This document shows, piece after piece, positions 1 to 12,256 of a stretch of DNA of 61,958 bases (position 1 is the stretch's first letter; the number at the start of each line of letters is the position of its first letter). Origin of the DNA: Krasilnikovozyma curviuscula. Its lineage: Eukaryota > Basidiomycota > Tremellomycetes > Cystofilobasidiales > Mrakiaceae. Where the stretch lies: the NCBI GenBank assembly GCA_014825775.1, contig MVAQ01000119.1, positions 1-61,958 on the forward strand, given 5' to 3'. Position numbers and translations under genes: made by a program. A model generated the notes under the pieces. It did not search any database, had not been told where the DNA came from, and was given only the letters and a program-made list of their open reading frames with translations.

Positions 1-1895
1 ATGAAGGAGTGTTCAAGGGAATGTAATGGTTCGATAGAAAGAATTCAAGGGAAGAAGCGGGTGTGGTTTGAGAGACGGGAAAGAATGAGAAAGCAGGACG
101 GGATGCTCTGACCTTATATACATTTTTTCAAGGATACACTCTCAATAGACCACCGGGGTCTGTTCAATCAGCGTACCCAAAATCTCATTGCTACCGTACA
201 TGGCTGATCGTTATGAATCTCAAACCTCGTCTCGGACAGGCAAGGGATCTCTGAGACGGTTTGAGTTAGAGTTCTTGGGCTTGAAAGGTGGAAACCGGCG
301 GGAATCGAGCCCTTCGTCAAACCACAGCTGTGGGCCCAAAGGCCGTTGGCTCTGACATTGTTTAATTGGTGAGACATTTTTTGTGCAGTTTTTCCGTAAG
401 TGAACACCGATGTTTTGATTCAGATTCAGATGGGATCCCACAGTGAAACTTCTCTGGTTTCGCCGCGCCACGTTCTGGGTCTTTGGGGGACAAACGGTGC
501 AACTGCGCTGGGGGAAAATAGCCTGTTGCTCTACTCTTGCGCTTACGTGTCTGCTCTACGAGCTGGGAGATCGAGCAGTTGCATTATAGAAGACGGGCCT
601 AGAGGCTTGTTTACATGTTACATCGACAGGACACGAATATCTCTCGTCTCTGTGACAGAGTGACTGTCACCACATGATGGCCCAGTGGGATGATCAGGGG
701 ACAGTGATGATGGCATAGCGATGATGGGATGGGAGCAAGGACAGTAGCACCACAAATGATGAGAGCGCTAAGTGCTCCTTTGAATCAGGGCAACATGGCT
801 CGCTGCCGCGCCGTTACGCTCCTCGATGGAAAATCCCGTTTCTTGGTGCAGCCCCCCCGATTCAATCTCCTCTTGTCCCCATGTGACATATGATGTGTAC
901 CTGCCTCTCCATCAATTCGAGGGTAGTCATCTCGATCGAGGTATCAAAAAAAGGCGCAAATACTTAATGAAACCTGGTTTGACTCACGCACGAGGGACGC
1001 ATGCCATGCCGGCTGAATGAATTTTTTCATCAACATCCTTCGGATAGCCAAGCCCCTAACTTACCTTGGAGCAGCTGTTTCAGCCTGGCCAGCGGACGGA
1101 GTAACTCCCTGAGACAGATTAGATTCACTGCGACGTCGACGATGTGACGACCCCAGAAATTGGTGAGGCAGCTACTTAGGCTATCAGTCAATTTCCTGAC
1201 CGCCGCATCTCATCATGATGCTGGGCTCTGCTTAGCTAGTGCATCTTACCCAACGGGGAAACACCAGGGTGGTAACTCTGTTAAATGAGAGAGAAACACA
1301 ACATGTAAGTGTGCTAGCGAACTGATCAAACAATGAATGACACTGCGCTCTGCTTTCCAACTTAGCTCACACGATAAGCAATATAGCCATCACCATCGTG
1401 CGCTAGCAAAACAAGGGGTTACATTGAGTTTCAACGTACAACGCTATCCATCCAATGCAAAGTACCATTGACTTACTCGAACCGGCGGTGTACTGTGTAG
1501 TGCGAGCGACCCGCCATCTTTCTCATGAGGTGTTGACAAATTCGCTATGCACCATAGGCTATCATTCCAAATAGGCTTGATGCTTTGAAGGGAGAAGAAA
1601 AACTCCAGAGTAAAAACGGTACGTAGCCTGCTGAAATGAAACGATAGGACAGCCCGAAAGTGTTGTTGTTGTTGTTTCCTTGCGATGATGCTCGTGTGGC
1701 AAGTCGTTCCGTGCACTACATGCAACTCAGACCTTCAGGTTTGCTTTATTCGACGGTTTAGATCTCTATCACATATGTACTATACAAAACAGTAGCGTGC
1801 TTTAAAGTTACAAATCTATAACAAAGACAAAAGATGAAGCACAATCGTCTCGCCTCGTAACGCCTCGAAAACCACATATTCAATCACTCAGGCAG
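1..1895. other. Gene-poor left flank
   Basis: I see no protein-coding region that I can support. The open frames here are short, overlap on both strands, and lack consistent splice sites or recognisable motifs. The left 120 bases look like a leader plus TATA box of a leftward gene. Roughly 1740-1895 should be the 3' end of the SigF-like gene. A short GTT repeat lies near 1661-1678. The stretch around 660-740 is rich in GATG words but is not a regular repeat. Confidence 0.5.
112..120 (-). promoter_or_regulatory. TATA-like box for a leftward gene outside the window
   Basis: Read on the minus strand, this is a TATATAAGG-type box. It is followed leftward by about 110 bases of CT-rich sequence typical of yeast leaders. 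I infer a core promoter firing toward position 1 for a gene that begins at or beyond the left edge. The motif and pyrimidine tract are visible; the gene is not. Confidence 0.35.
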
Positions 1896-3518
1896 TCAAT
1901 CCCCCCCATCATTGTCCGGCGCTCTGGTGTCACCCTCTACCTCAGTCCTACTGCTATTCTTCTGATGACCCGTCCCATCGAGTTGCTGATTGTCAACCGC
2001 TTTGCCCATGCGATCCAACTGCAACCCGAGCGCGTTCGCATTCAGTGTCGTTTTCTTGACCTCATCCTTGGACCTTGATTTCGTAATAGATGGAAAGAGT
2101 GCACGGACCAAGTGGATGGCGATTCGGAGTATGAAGGCGAACACGTTGCGAAATATGTAAGAGAAGAGAACGCTGAGGGGTTGGAAGAAAGCAGAAAGCA
2201 CATCTCGGATATCCCCTGATAGTCGTAGTCAACGAAAGAAAAGAAAATGGTTAAACCTTCTCGAGTTAGAAAGGAGGAAGACATGTGGCGTTAAAGCGAC
2301 TCACAATGGTCGCGATGCAAGATAATCTTTGCCCTCTCGTTGAAGAAGACGAGCGTCAAAACTCTAAGCCTGATGTGCAACAGGCTAGCGAATGTTGCAT
2401 TGACCAAGCCAAGTATGAATCCGAAGAATGACCAGATGCGGTTGATTGTAGGAGAGCTCGTGCTATCAGCTGTTGACGCCTGGGTGTTAACTCTGCTCAT
2501 GACTAGCGTCGGTGAGGATTCGTAGTTGGGTGAAGCGTCGCCTAGCATCTGAACCATTGACTGTGGAGGTGGGAAAAGAGTTGGTAGCAGTTGAAGATGT
2601 AGAGTGTGCTGCAAAAAGACAATTCGAATTATGTAAGTGAGCGGAAGTGAAGGCAAGGGCGGCGGGGAAGTGGTCGACAGACAAGGAAGAAAGAGGAATC
2701 TCTTCTACTCACCACCATATTGGCTACTATCAGGTTATCGTATGACTTTGAAGCTGAGGTGAGGTGTTCAAGTTCACTCCACATGTGAACCAGCTTCCAA
2801 CCCTGTTGTTCCGCATCCAGCTGGTGTTCTTCTTGTTGGTCGAAGTAGTTGTTGCCGGGTTCATGACTGCTGCTGCTGCTGGTAGAACTTAAACCGCTAT
2901 AAGGCAATCTGAGGGTAGATGTGAGTTTCCTGCAGGCGTGGTAGAGCCATAGGCGGGGGTGTGGGAGAGTAATGGAGGAGACAAATCGGGAGAGGAGAAA
3001 TGCGTCGAGGATGGCTGCTCGGTGTTGGAACTCTAAGAGTGGGTTCGTATATACTAAAAAGGAGATGGAGAGGAGTTCAATAGGGGACTCGACAGCAAGG
3101 CAAAGAAGCACACATCCAGTTGAGAGTGAGGTCACTAACCTGCATCGTGCTCGTATAATCTCTCTACCGTCTCAAAGACTTCGTCGTCTGAGGGCACCTC
3201 AGTCAACTTGGAAGCATCTCCTGATCCTCCGTACAGCGAGCTATGGAGAGCAAAGACGGCCTCCTGTTGGGCGAGAGGGCTCGCAATTGGGTTGGTGACG
3301 GTGAGGGCCCTCCGTCGAGTGAGCGACGAAGACGATGACAGCGACAAGGAGGACATACGTCTTTGAGGGGAGTGTGTATAGGGGTCGTGTAGCTCGCAGT
3401 TGAGCCAGTCTGTAGAGAGTTCGAGTGGGTTTGGGATGGAAATGGTTAGCGCAGTCCGCGCCTGCGTTGCGTCACTACCTAACACTCTTTCATATAAAAA
3501 GCTTCCCATTCTAAACAT
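1896..3518 (-). CDS. SigF-like NTF2-fold protein
   Basis: Four exons on the minus strand (3518-3140, 3053-2713, 2608-2305, 2215-1896) give 447 residues. The first exon ends in LYEHDA and the second begins VYTNPLLEF, so the join recreates the conserved core of fungal SigF-like NTF2-like proteins. A second conserved block, HWDIRD, is recreated across the last intron. The C-terminal part after that block holds a hydrophobic, amphipathic stretch (FFQPLSVLFSYIF onward) that resembles the membrane-associated tail of the family. The function of this family is not settled; the fold is that of small ligand-binding or enzyme NTF2 cups. The start could be the methionine at 3518, the one three codons later, or the intern MSSLSL methionine further in. 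It diverges from the GH71 gene with 294 bp between starts. Confidence 0.7.
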
Positions 3519-3812
3519 TCAATTCGCCCCTTCCTCCATCTTAATCTTGAATTCTCTGTACGTTTTTGTTTTCCCTCTCCACATTGGCTGAGATGAATCG
3601 ACTTGCCACGACAAACTGACTTTGACTGCGTTTAATCTGTGGATTTTCTCCGACGTCTCGATTGATCGCCCCTCTCTTCTCTCCCGACAGCCACCCTTCA
3701 CTCCTTCTCTCTTCTTCTTTCTTTCCTTTGACAGGAAAACTATCTCTCGTTCAGGCCAACGATATCATCGCTCCACTCTCATTATCCATTACTCTTTCCT
3801 TTATCTCCCTCT

Positions 3813-6411
3813 ATGATTCCAATGGCACCAGCTTCCCTCTTCCTTACCTTGGTTTGCCTCATCATCTCATCCTACCTCCTCGTAATTCCTGCCTCAGCTA
3901 CTACTCTCAACCAACGTAACTTGCCTGGCCATCGTTCAGGTAGGGGTTTCAAGTCCTCTCACCATGCTCGCAGTACATCAGCACAGGCCAACCCTTCCAA
4001 ACGAGGAACCGGCTCAGGTACAAAAGGCGTGTTTGCACATATGATTGTTGGTATGTACAATCTGATCTCAGTCGTCGTCATTGAGCCATTGTTGATGCTA
4101 GTTTCCACTTCACATTGTCAGGAAATTGCTACAGCTACACTTGTAAGACTGACGCCATTCCCTCGCCTCGCTCTACCTCTGACCTTTTGTAAAATCTAAA
4201 GCATCTGACTGGTCCAGAGTTGTGACTACTGCGTCCGATGCTGGCATCGATGCGATTGGTAAGTTACCGTCATAGCGCCTGACTCGACAATCTTTCAGTC
4301 ACGATCGCAACCTGACACACTCTATTTTTCTTTCTGTGTACCAGCTCTCAACATTGGATTGGACTCTTGGGAACCAACACAGGCATGTATTCATTTTCCT
4401 TTCCTACCCTGCGGTAGAATACACAATTAACATTTTTACTGCGCAATCTCTGCCACGCGTGCGAACAAACGCGTCTTTTTGTTCGGATTGATGGTCTTCA
4501 TCTATAACCTCTCTTTCATAGGTGGCTCTTGCTTATACGGCTGCTCAAAGCAGTTCCCTCAAGATGTTCATCAGCTGTGCGTACTTGATTCCTCCCCTTT
4601 CGCGATGATAAAGACGCGCTTTGTTGTGACTTGCTGCGCATGCGCGCTGACTTTTTACTTTCTGGTTTTCTTTTCTGCTTTCAGTCGACATGTCAATCAT
4701 CACTACCGCGGATACTATCGTTTCCTATGTTGAAGAGTACGCTTCAAACTCAGCGCAGTACCTCGTTGACTCGAGACCGTTCGTCTCGACTTTCTCTGGC
4801 GAGACCGTGTTCTTTGGCGCTTCGACTCTGCAGCTCGGCTGGGAAACGTACGTAATTGCTCCTTTGACTGCTAAAGGAATCGACATATTTTTCGTGCCAG
4901 TTAGTTTTCCTTTCCCACTCCTTCCCCCTGTGTGGTGTCGGCGATCTCATCACTTGTCTTCTCCCCCCACGTATCTGGCAGGTGTGGACTGGACTAAACG
5001 CTGCTACTGCGGTTTCTGACAACTCGGTAGTTGATGGAATCTCCTCATGGTTAGCTTGTATGTCCATTGCTCCTCTTGCCTTCCCCTTTACCCTCCTCTT
5101 TACGTTTTGAGCTGACCTACTGTCTGTCTCTGTTGACACAGGGCCAACTACTGACGCAGCAGTAACAGATGCGATCGATGTCACTTTCCAAACCGATGCT
5201 TTGGCCAATGACAAGACTTATATGGCTTGTGTGAGTTCTTGAGCCTCTAGGATAGTTCTCGTTCTCAAGACTTACGGGCTGGTTTTCATTCACAAAGGTG
5301 TCGCCATGGTTCTTCACTCACTACAGTTCCAAGAATTTCATTTATAACTCTGATGACTTCATGTTCACCACGAGATGGAAGCAAATGATGTCTGATCAAC
5401 TTGACCCCGACTTTGTCGAGTTGTTGACCCTGTGAGTAAAGCAGCGCATTTCTTAAACTCGACCTATCTGAACACAATTCTTCCGAAAGAAACGACTTTG
5501 GCGAATCACACTACATGATGACACCATCTTCCAATGATGGTTTCCCATCAGACACAACTTGGGTCTCGGCGTCCGACAACATGGATCATAGCTCGATGCT
5601 GACACTTTCAAAGTACTTCATTGAGTGGTACAAGACCGGCTCTGAACCGACTGTCACTACAGACCAGCTATTCTACTGGTACCGTCCCCACTCCAATACT
5701 GCTGTTGCTAGTGATGATAGTTTGGGTCTGCCCACTGATTCAAGCTGGAGGTGAGTGATGCGTAGCGCGTGCGGTCTCTGACAGCATTCCACTAACCGTT
5801 CTTCCGTTCTCTGCAGTTCCGATAACGTTTATGTTGTTGCCCTCCTCGCTTCAGCGGGAACAGTCACGATCACTTCTGGTTCAACCTCAAAGACATTCTC
5901 TGGGTCAGCTGGTCTCAACGAATTCACTTTGGAAGGCTTCAGTACGGGATCGCAATCTTTCTCTCTCACGCGTGATGGATCCACCGTCTTGTCTGGTACT
6001 GGCCCAGTTCAAATTGATAACACCATCACTACCTACAACTTCAATTACGTCGCTGGCATGCTTGAAGGTACAACCACAGCTTCCACAACCATCAACGCAA
6101 CGACCTCCGCCGCTTCTTCGGTCGCCGCCAGCGCAGCTACATCTTCCACTATTGCATCTTCAGCTACAGTCGCTTCTGCCTCAGCCTCCTCTTCAGCAGT
6201 GGCCAGAAATGTTGCACCTGTCGTGGCTCTCGCCGAAAACCACAGCGATAAATCAACTTCAGCATCTTCATCATCCAGCGACGCCGCCTCCTCAACTGTC
6301 TCCGTTGTGACTGTCACCGTGACTGCCTCAGCCAGTGGCTCATGTGAGACCGGCTCTCATAATGCACCTAGACAGCGTGGTGTCCCTTTTCGACTGTCGT
6401 CCAGTCACTAA
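3813..6411 (+). CDS. Secreted GH71 endo-1,3-alpha-glucanase
   Basis: Eleven exons (3813-4050, 4122-4142, 4202-4258, 4345-4382, 4522-4576, 4685-4899, 4982-5057, 5142-5230, 5298-5431, 5490-5750, 5817-6411) give 592 residues. Residues 1-29 form a hydrophobic signal peptide. After a basic, low-complexity linker comes the GH71 start KGVFAHMIVGN, then DAGIDAIALNIGLDSW, FISFDMS, GIDIFFVPVW and NDFGESHY, all family hallmarks. The last 120 residues are Ser/Thr/Ala rich, as expected for an O-mannosylated wall stalk; no GPI signal is evident. The enzyme hydrolyses alpha-1,3-glucan, so wall or capsule-anchor remodelling is the likely role. Exon 2 is only 21 nt. The intron after exon 4 must use a GC donor (see findings). 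A good GT-AG pair just after the stop (6413 to about 6489) suggests a 3' UTR intron. Confidence 0.9.
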
Positions 6412-7253
6412 GGTATGTTGTGGCAGCGAATCGCGTCTTGGACAGGTGAAGTCATGTATTGACTGACTAGACGGACTTTCTTTTCACAGAGAATACATAC
6501 ATAGTTGCATCCAGTTCTTTCCTCACTCAAAGGCTTTTCGTCTTGACGTCTGGTTAACAAACCAAGCCAAATGAGGCACTTTGACGCGTGGGCAGAATAT
6601 TTTCATTTACGACGTCTATACAATGGCGGGACTGAGGTACTTTGTCGTTTAATGAAAGGATGTCATTTTTTTTTCTTTGTGTTAATTTTACAGCCCTTTC
6701 GGAAAACAGCCGATTGGTCGAACGGGAGTCGTGACAGCCAGCGAGGCAAGAAATGTCGTCGATTGCGCAAAGCGCACTTCTGCACGACCCTTGAGATATG
6801 ACGAGGGCACGGTGACCGGCAGCATGATGATGTTTGTGATCTAATTTGTGCTCGGCCGCTGGAACAATCGCCTGTGTGGTAGCAGCAGCAGCAGCGCAGG
6901 GCAGCAGCAGAGAGGCGGAAAAACGAATGAAACCCCGGGGAGGGGTGTGTTTCACGTCCGCGCGTGGCGTCGTGATAGCATCGCTCAGTGACAGGAGTCG
7001 AAAGGGAACGCTGGTGAAACGTCGATAAGCTTCCCTTTTCTCTCTTTGTCTGTCGAAGTAAGAAAATAGGGTGTTGCCTCCATTCGTTTTTTTCCGAGCT
7101 ACAGTTAGCTCCGTGTTGGCTGCCCGCTCTCCCTTTGATGGCCAACCTTCAACTGTATTGCCTTCCTCTTTCCTCCTTGTCTATCCTATCCATCTCTGGT
7201 CATCTATATCTCTCTCTTTCTGTGCTGGCCTCTCCTCTCTTAACATAAAAGGC
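6412..7253. other. Intergenic: GH71 3' end and promoter of the arrestin-like gene
   Basis: No gene is supported here. A candidate 3' UTR intron follows the GH71 stop (GTATGT at 6413, TTTTCACAG ending near 6489). A CAG-rich microsatellite lies at 6881-6910. A CT-rich tract from about 7030 to 7250 is the likely leader of the next gene. Confidence 0.5.
6881..6910. repeat. Interrupted CAG microsatellite
   Basis: Two short runs of AGC/CAG units, separated by a GCAGGG interruption, are visible in non-coding sequence. Nothing else is attached to it. Confidence 0.6.
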
Positions 7254-9267
7254 ATGGAATCCCTCGTCGATCTGTCTTCGCCTCTCAGCCCATCCTCCCG
7301 CCAGACATCCCTCCCAACGACACCGACGACGACGACACCCAACTCGACAGCCCACAAGCGAACTGTCTCTTCTCAATCCCACCACCACCACCGCCGAACG
7401 CTCTCAAAGACCCTTGCCCAGGAATGCCCCCCTTCGACCAGTCGTGCGGCGCCGGACAACGCTTGCCTAGCAGAAGGTGGTAAAAGAAGAGGCTCGACTG
7501 TCGTACCCGACAATGAAGCTGAGTCCTCAGGCGAAGAGAGCTCCGCTAAAGGTACGTTGTGTTCCATCGTTCTTGTTTGCCTTCGCAGAATTAAGAATTA
7601 ATGTTCGGTTCTCTGGGCGTTTTTTTCTTCTCTGGATTATTTTCTCCCCTTCTCTCCCCTCCTTATTCGCAACTCGTGTTCTTCGCAGACGGCAACTTCC
7701 CACTAGGTCAGCCGAAATTACGAGTAGTCTTCTGTAGTGAAGAAAACGAAGATGCTATTCCACCAGCTTTTTATCCTGGCCAAACCATCCCAACCACGCT
7801 CCTGTTCGAACTCCCCCGCTACACCTCCTTGCCTCTCGCCCTTAACCCTCAGCTCACCATGTCACTGATAGGCTCTCTAGGTTTGGAAAATGCAGAACCT
7901 CGGCCTTTGATCAACGTCGGTGTCAGCTTAGAGGAGGGTTTGAAGTTATGGCGCAAGGACGCCACGACGGCATACGAGAGGCTCAGTGAGAGGAAGAAGA
8001 AGGGAAGGAAGGACCCTGCTCATGGTCTTCCAGGTGGAAAATATACGTGAGTCTATTTCCCATGCCTTTATCAGCTGGTTCATTGACTACAGTTGAGCTA
8101 ACCCAAACCTATTTGTTTTTGTTTACATTTTCCAGGCTACCGCTCACCGTTCAAGTCCCAACTCATCCCAAGCTCCCACCATCATTCTCCCTCAACACCA
8201 GTTTCTCAATCTCATACCAACTTGAAGTGATCCTCACCATCGACAACCCTGAAGTTGAAGGAGAGCGACAAGTTCTTGTTGAGGACTGCCGTTCCTTTTC
8301 GCTTCTTCCCACCACTCTTCCAACTCCTGCACCAGAACTTCCAGTTTTGTCTCATACTATCATTACATCATCAATATCGACTCCTACTTTCTCCTCTGAC
8401 GGTTGGATGGACAAGCTGGCTTCGGCTGGCCGCACGCTCTCCCATTTCACTCGACCAGGATCAACCAAGGATGACACGAAGCAGACATGGACAGTCGTCC
8501 CTTCACTTCCAACTACAACATTCTCCCCATCCTCCAAAATTCCACTTTCCCTCAATATCCTCCCACCAGCAAACGCACCACCTTGCGAACTTTACATTAG
8601 AGCCGTTATTGTTCGAAGAGAGCATGTCTTCGCGTCGATGAGCGCTCCTACAGCAGCTGATGAAGACAGAGGGATGATCAACGAGGAGGAAATAGTCTCC
8701 CGATGGGGCTGGGTTGGGTGCTCAGACAAATCACAAACCATCCTCCCAGACTTGGACCTACCAGTTGGGTTCGGTCTTGGCAGTCAACCGTGGACAAAAG
8801 GGTTCACCACATCTCTCACTGTCTCACCAGACCCTACCGATACATCCAGCAGCGGTATTCACACCCACTGCAGCTCTAGATTCTTCATTTCGTTGGAAGT
8901 CGGCTTCTCTTCTCAATCCATCCTCCCACACCTACAAGCGCTTCACTACGATATCCCATCCTGGGGCCAGTGGTCAACGCCCTTAGCGAACGGAACATCA
9001 CACGGTCCTTCAAGGAAAGAGTTCTCGGCTCGTTTCCCAGGGAAGGTCAGGTCCATCATGATCCCGATCGCAATTGGCTCAGTGAATGAACCTGAAGGCG
9101 CCAGGCATAGACGAAGCTGGAGAGAACTCTACCTCGAGCCAACAGGTGTTGAGGGTGAAACCAGGGGTAGAATGGTCTCTGGAACCACCGACGATTCGGA
9201 AGATGGTTGGATCCTTGCCCCTCCTTCGTACCAAACATCACTGATCACCCCACCTTACGTTTTATAA
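7254..9267 (+). CDS. Arrestin-like domain protein
   Basis: Three exons (7254-7551, 7689-8046, 8136-9267) give 595 residues. The N-terminal 100 residues are Ser/Thr/Pro and His rich and probably disordered. The middle and C-terminal parts look like an arrestin fold: a strand-rich segment (LRVVFCSEEN, PTTLLFELPRY), then LPLTVQVPTHPKLPPSFS and ISYQLEVILTI, which match the linker and second-half pattern of alpha-arrestins. No clear PPxY ubiquitin-ligase docking motif is visible, unlike classical Rod1/Art adaptors, although the C-terminus has PPSYQTS and PPYVL near its end. A trafficking adaptor role is an inference from fold only. The first ATG was chosen because it opens the long frame right after the CT-rich leader. 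Confidence 0.6.
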
Positions 9268-9578
9268 TGACCCATATCCAGAAAAAAATGTAGATACTCT
9301 TCTTTATGACCTTGACGATAATCTTCATCCTGAAACGACCCCTTGGTACTTAGCTCCTGATCTACTACTATCTATCTTGTTAGTTTTGAACAGAAGCTGA
9401 GACCCAATCGCAAGCAATGGTCACGGAGACATCTCACTCTTTTTTCGATCGCTCGAAAACAATGCCCATCAAAGTGTTGCACGACTAGCTCGCCACTTTC
9501 AAGTGGTGGTGCCGAAAGTCAGCGCGACGGAGGTTGGACCTGATCTTAAACTGGCCACAGTTTGCACCTAATTCTACA
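9268..9578. other. Intergenic spacer before UBA2
   Basis: Holds the 3' end of the arrestin-like gene and the promoter of UBA2. I see no gene or strong motif. Confidence 0.5.
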
Positions 9579-12193
9579 ATGCCAGCTGAAGGCAGATACT
9601 CGAATGGTAAGATTATTCCACTCTAAAGAGATTAATGACCTCTGCTTTTGCAATTGTTGCAATGTTTTGATCCTCTCTTCGATTCGTTAGCTGCTTCGAT
9701 CCTCGGACATGCTGCACACGAAAGACTGAAGAACACAAGAATTCTCATTGTTGGAGCAGGAGGTATTGGCTCTGAATTGCTCAAGAACCTCGTCTTGGTC
9801 GGATTTGAAAAGATTACTATCGTTCGTTTCTTTACACCTCCTTCCTCTAATAAAAATAGGAAGTCAACTAACAGACCGTCGTCCGACAGGTTGATCTTGA
9901 TACTATCGATCTTTCGAATCTTAATAGACAATTCCTGTTCTCAAAACCTGATATCTCAAAACCAAAGGCTGTAGTAGCGCGAGCAACCGCTTTGCAGTTC
10001 AACCCTAGATGTGAAATCGATGCTCGACACGCCAACATCAAGGACCAGGAGTTTGATGTCAAGTGGATGGAGTCCTTTAGTATGGTGTTCGGAGCTTTGG
10101 ACAACATGGGTACGTTCGTCTTGTGGTTTCTCCTCGTCCAGTGGGTAGCTCACAACTGCTTCCAACTATTCCTTGGCCCCAGATGCTAGAAGATACCTAA
10201 GCAGACTTTGCATCGCTGCAGGCGTACCAATCATTGAGTCTGGAACTGCTGGCTACCTTGGACAAGTCCAGCCAATGATCAAAGTACGCACCTTCATCCT
10301 AGTTCCCACCACTTTCATTCGCAGCTGATAATACTCCTCGACTCAGGGTCTTTCACAATGTTACGACTGTCACCCTAAACCTGTTCCAACAACATTCCCA
10401 GTTTGTACCATTCGTTCTACTCCAAGCACACCTATTCACTGTATCGTCTGGGCCAAATCATACCTATTCACGTAAGTCGCCAAAAGCTTGTGTACTGTGC
10501 ATGAAATACTCATCCATCTATCTTAGTCAACTATTTGGAGAAGACGATGAAACCGATAACAACGTTGAGCTAGAGAAAGCTAAAGCGGACGGTGAAAATG
10601 GTTGGTGTCTTCGTTCAAATCTCTCCTTGGGAGGCAAGTCTCAACTGACATTGCTCATTTATCTATCTCAACAGCCGCTGAAATAGAGAATTTGAAAAAG
10701 GAAGCTAGTGCGTTCAAGGAAGTGAAAAAGGCCTTGAGTGAGCCTGATGGAGCAAAGAAAGCGTTTCAGAAGGTAGGACTGTCTTTACTTATCGTGTGCA
10801 AATGATTCCTAAGTATGCTCCTCATCACCTACGCAGATTTTCAACGCAGACATCAATAGACTTCTCTCCATGGACGACATGTGGAAGGTTCCTGGTAGGG
10901 TGAAGCCCACACCGATGGACTGGGACCAGATCAAGAATGACACTTTTAACCTACCACCTTCAAAGAAGAAGAAAACTGCAGCCTCAGCGTCGAATGGCAC
11001 GTCTTCTAAGTCATCAACGAAAACGAACCTCAAAGATCAAAAGGAATTAACACTTAAAGACAACCTGGAACTGTTTGAAACCAGGTACGTTCACTTCTGT
11101 TTTCATCACTGTACTTCAGCTGATTCTGACACCTGCAACATCTTTGATCTCCAGTTGCAATAAACTTGCTGCTCGCGCTAAATCCAATCCCGACATCATC
11201 CTTTCTTTCGACAAGGACGACGACGATACCCTCGACTTTGTCACTGCAACCGCAAACTTACGGGCGATCGCCTATGACATCGAAAAGAAGACCCGTTTTG
11301 AAGTGAAAGGTGATAAATTTACCTCTTCTCTCAATGGGTTATCTTGTATACTGACTCAATTTCCTCATTCCAGAAATGGCCGGTAACATCATTCCGGCGA
11401 TTGCGACTACAAACGCCGTCACCGCTGCTCTCATTGTCTTCCAAGCCATCAAAGTTCTCAACGATAGGAATTCAGGAAGGGATGTCTTCATGCAGGGAAG
11501 ACTCGCTCTTCCTATCCAGACATTTCCCTTGCCAGGACCCAACCCAAAATGCGGTACATGCCGAGATACCTACATTTCCTTACAGTGCGACACGTCGAGG
11601 CTGACCTTGGGATCATTCGTGAATGATCTCGTTCGGAGTGAGAATGGCTTGGGATATGGAAAGGATGTGGAGCTGACTGTATATGAGGGTCAGAGGATCC
11701 TATACGACCCTGATGTTGATGAGGATGACAGCGATGACAATACGGCCAAGACTCTGGATGCTCTGGGGGTCACTGGAAATAAATGGCTGACTGTTGTGGA
11801 CGAGACGGATGCGGGTGAAGCTCGAGATACGGTTGTGTTTTCAATCTGTGGATTGTTCGTCCAGATCTTCTCCTCTTGGTGGCCTGTTCCTCTCTGACTT
11901 CCGTTTCTTTCAATCACAGGCCATCCGATTACAGTGAATCACTTCCTTATATCCTTCCGATATTCCCTTTGATTCCTTTCCACACTGTCGAGACACCTCC
12001 ACCTCCTCCTCAATCCACAACAGAAGAATCTGCACCGACGATCGTTGGTGTCAAGAGACCGTTAGAAGACGACGATGACTTGGAGGAGATCAATCCTGCG
12101 AAGAAAACCAGGTTAGATGATGCCGTTGATCTCTATAAACCCATCATTATTGAGGACGATGGGCTCGACATAATTGAGTTAGATGATGATTAG
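9579..12193 (+). CDS. UBA2: SUMO-activating enzyme E1 subunit Uba2
   Basis: Eleven exons (9579-9606, 9691-9821, 9890-10109, 10183-10283, 10347-10471, 10527-10600, 10675-10772, 10837-11084, 11155-11309, 11374-11854, 11920-12193) give 644 residues. With Aos1, Uba2 adenylates SUMO and holds it as a thioester. The adenylation site shows [15 protein letters not shown], then [16 protein letters not shown]. The catalytic Cys is C180 in [10 protein letters not shown]. Zinc ligands are CYDC (C165, C168) and CGTC (C453, C456). The C-terminus carries a basic nuclear signal (KRPLE and PAKKTR) and two acidic hydrophobic patches (PIIIEDD and DIIELDDD) that look like SUMO-interacting motifs. The 28-nt first exon encodes only MPAEGRYSN; splicing then gives the typical YSNA start. 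The stop lies 63 bp from that of the convergent NIPA gene. Confidence 0.95.
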
Positions 12194-12256
12194 GGTATTC
12201 GTTCATGAAGGGGGGTTCATATGGTTACAAAATATGTCATAAGCTGTGAATTATAT

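Noticed and set aside
1450..1530. tRNA gene on the minus strand, from a GGTTCGAGT B-box-like word near 1477
   Set aside because: No A box, no cloverleaf arms and no acceptor stem could be drawn.
4479..4733. Open frame of 84 codons across GH71 introns and exons
   Set aside because: It is a frame shadow: it reads exon 5 out of the GH71 frame and runs through two introns with good splice sites.
6045..6317. Minus-strand open frame over the GH71 stalk
   Set aside because: It is the complement of a Ser/Thr/Ala-rich coding repeat, which leaves the opposite strand free of stops.
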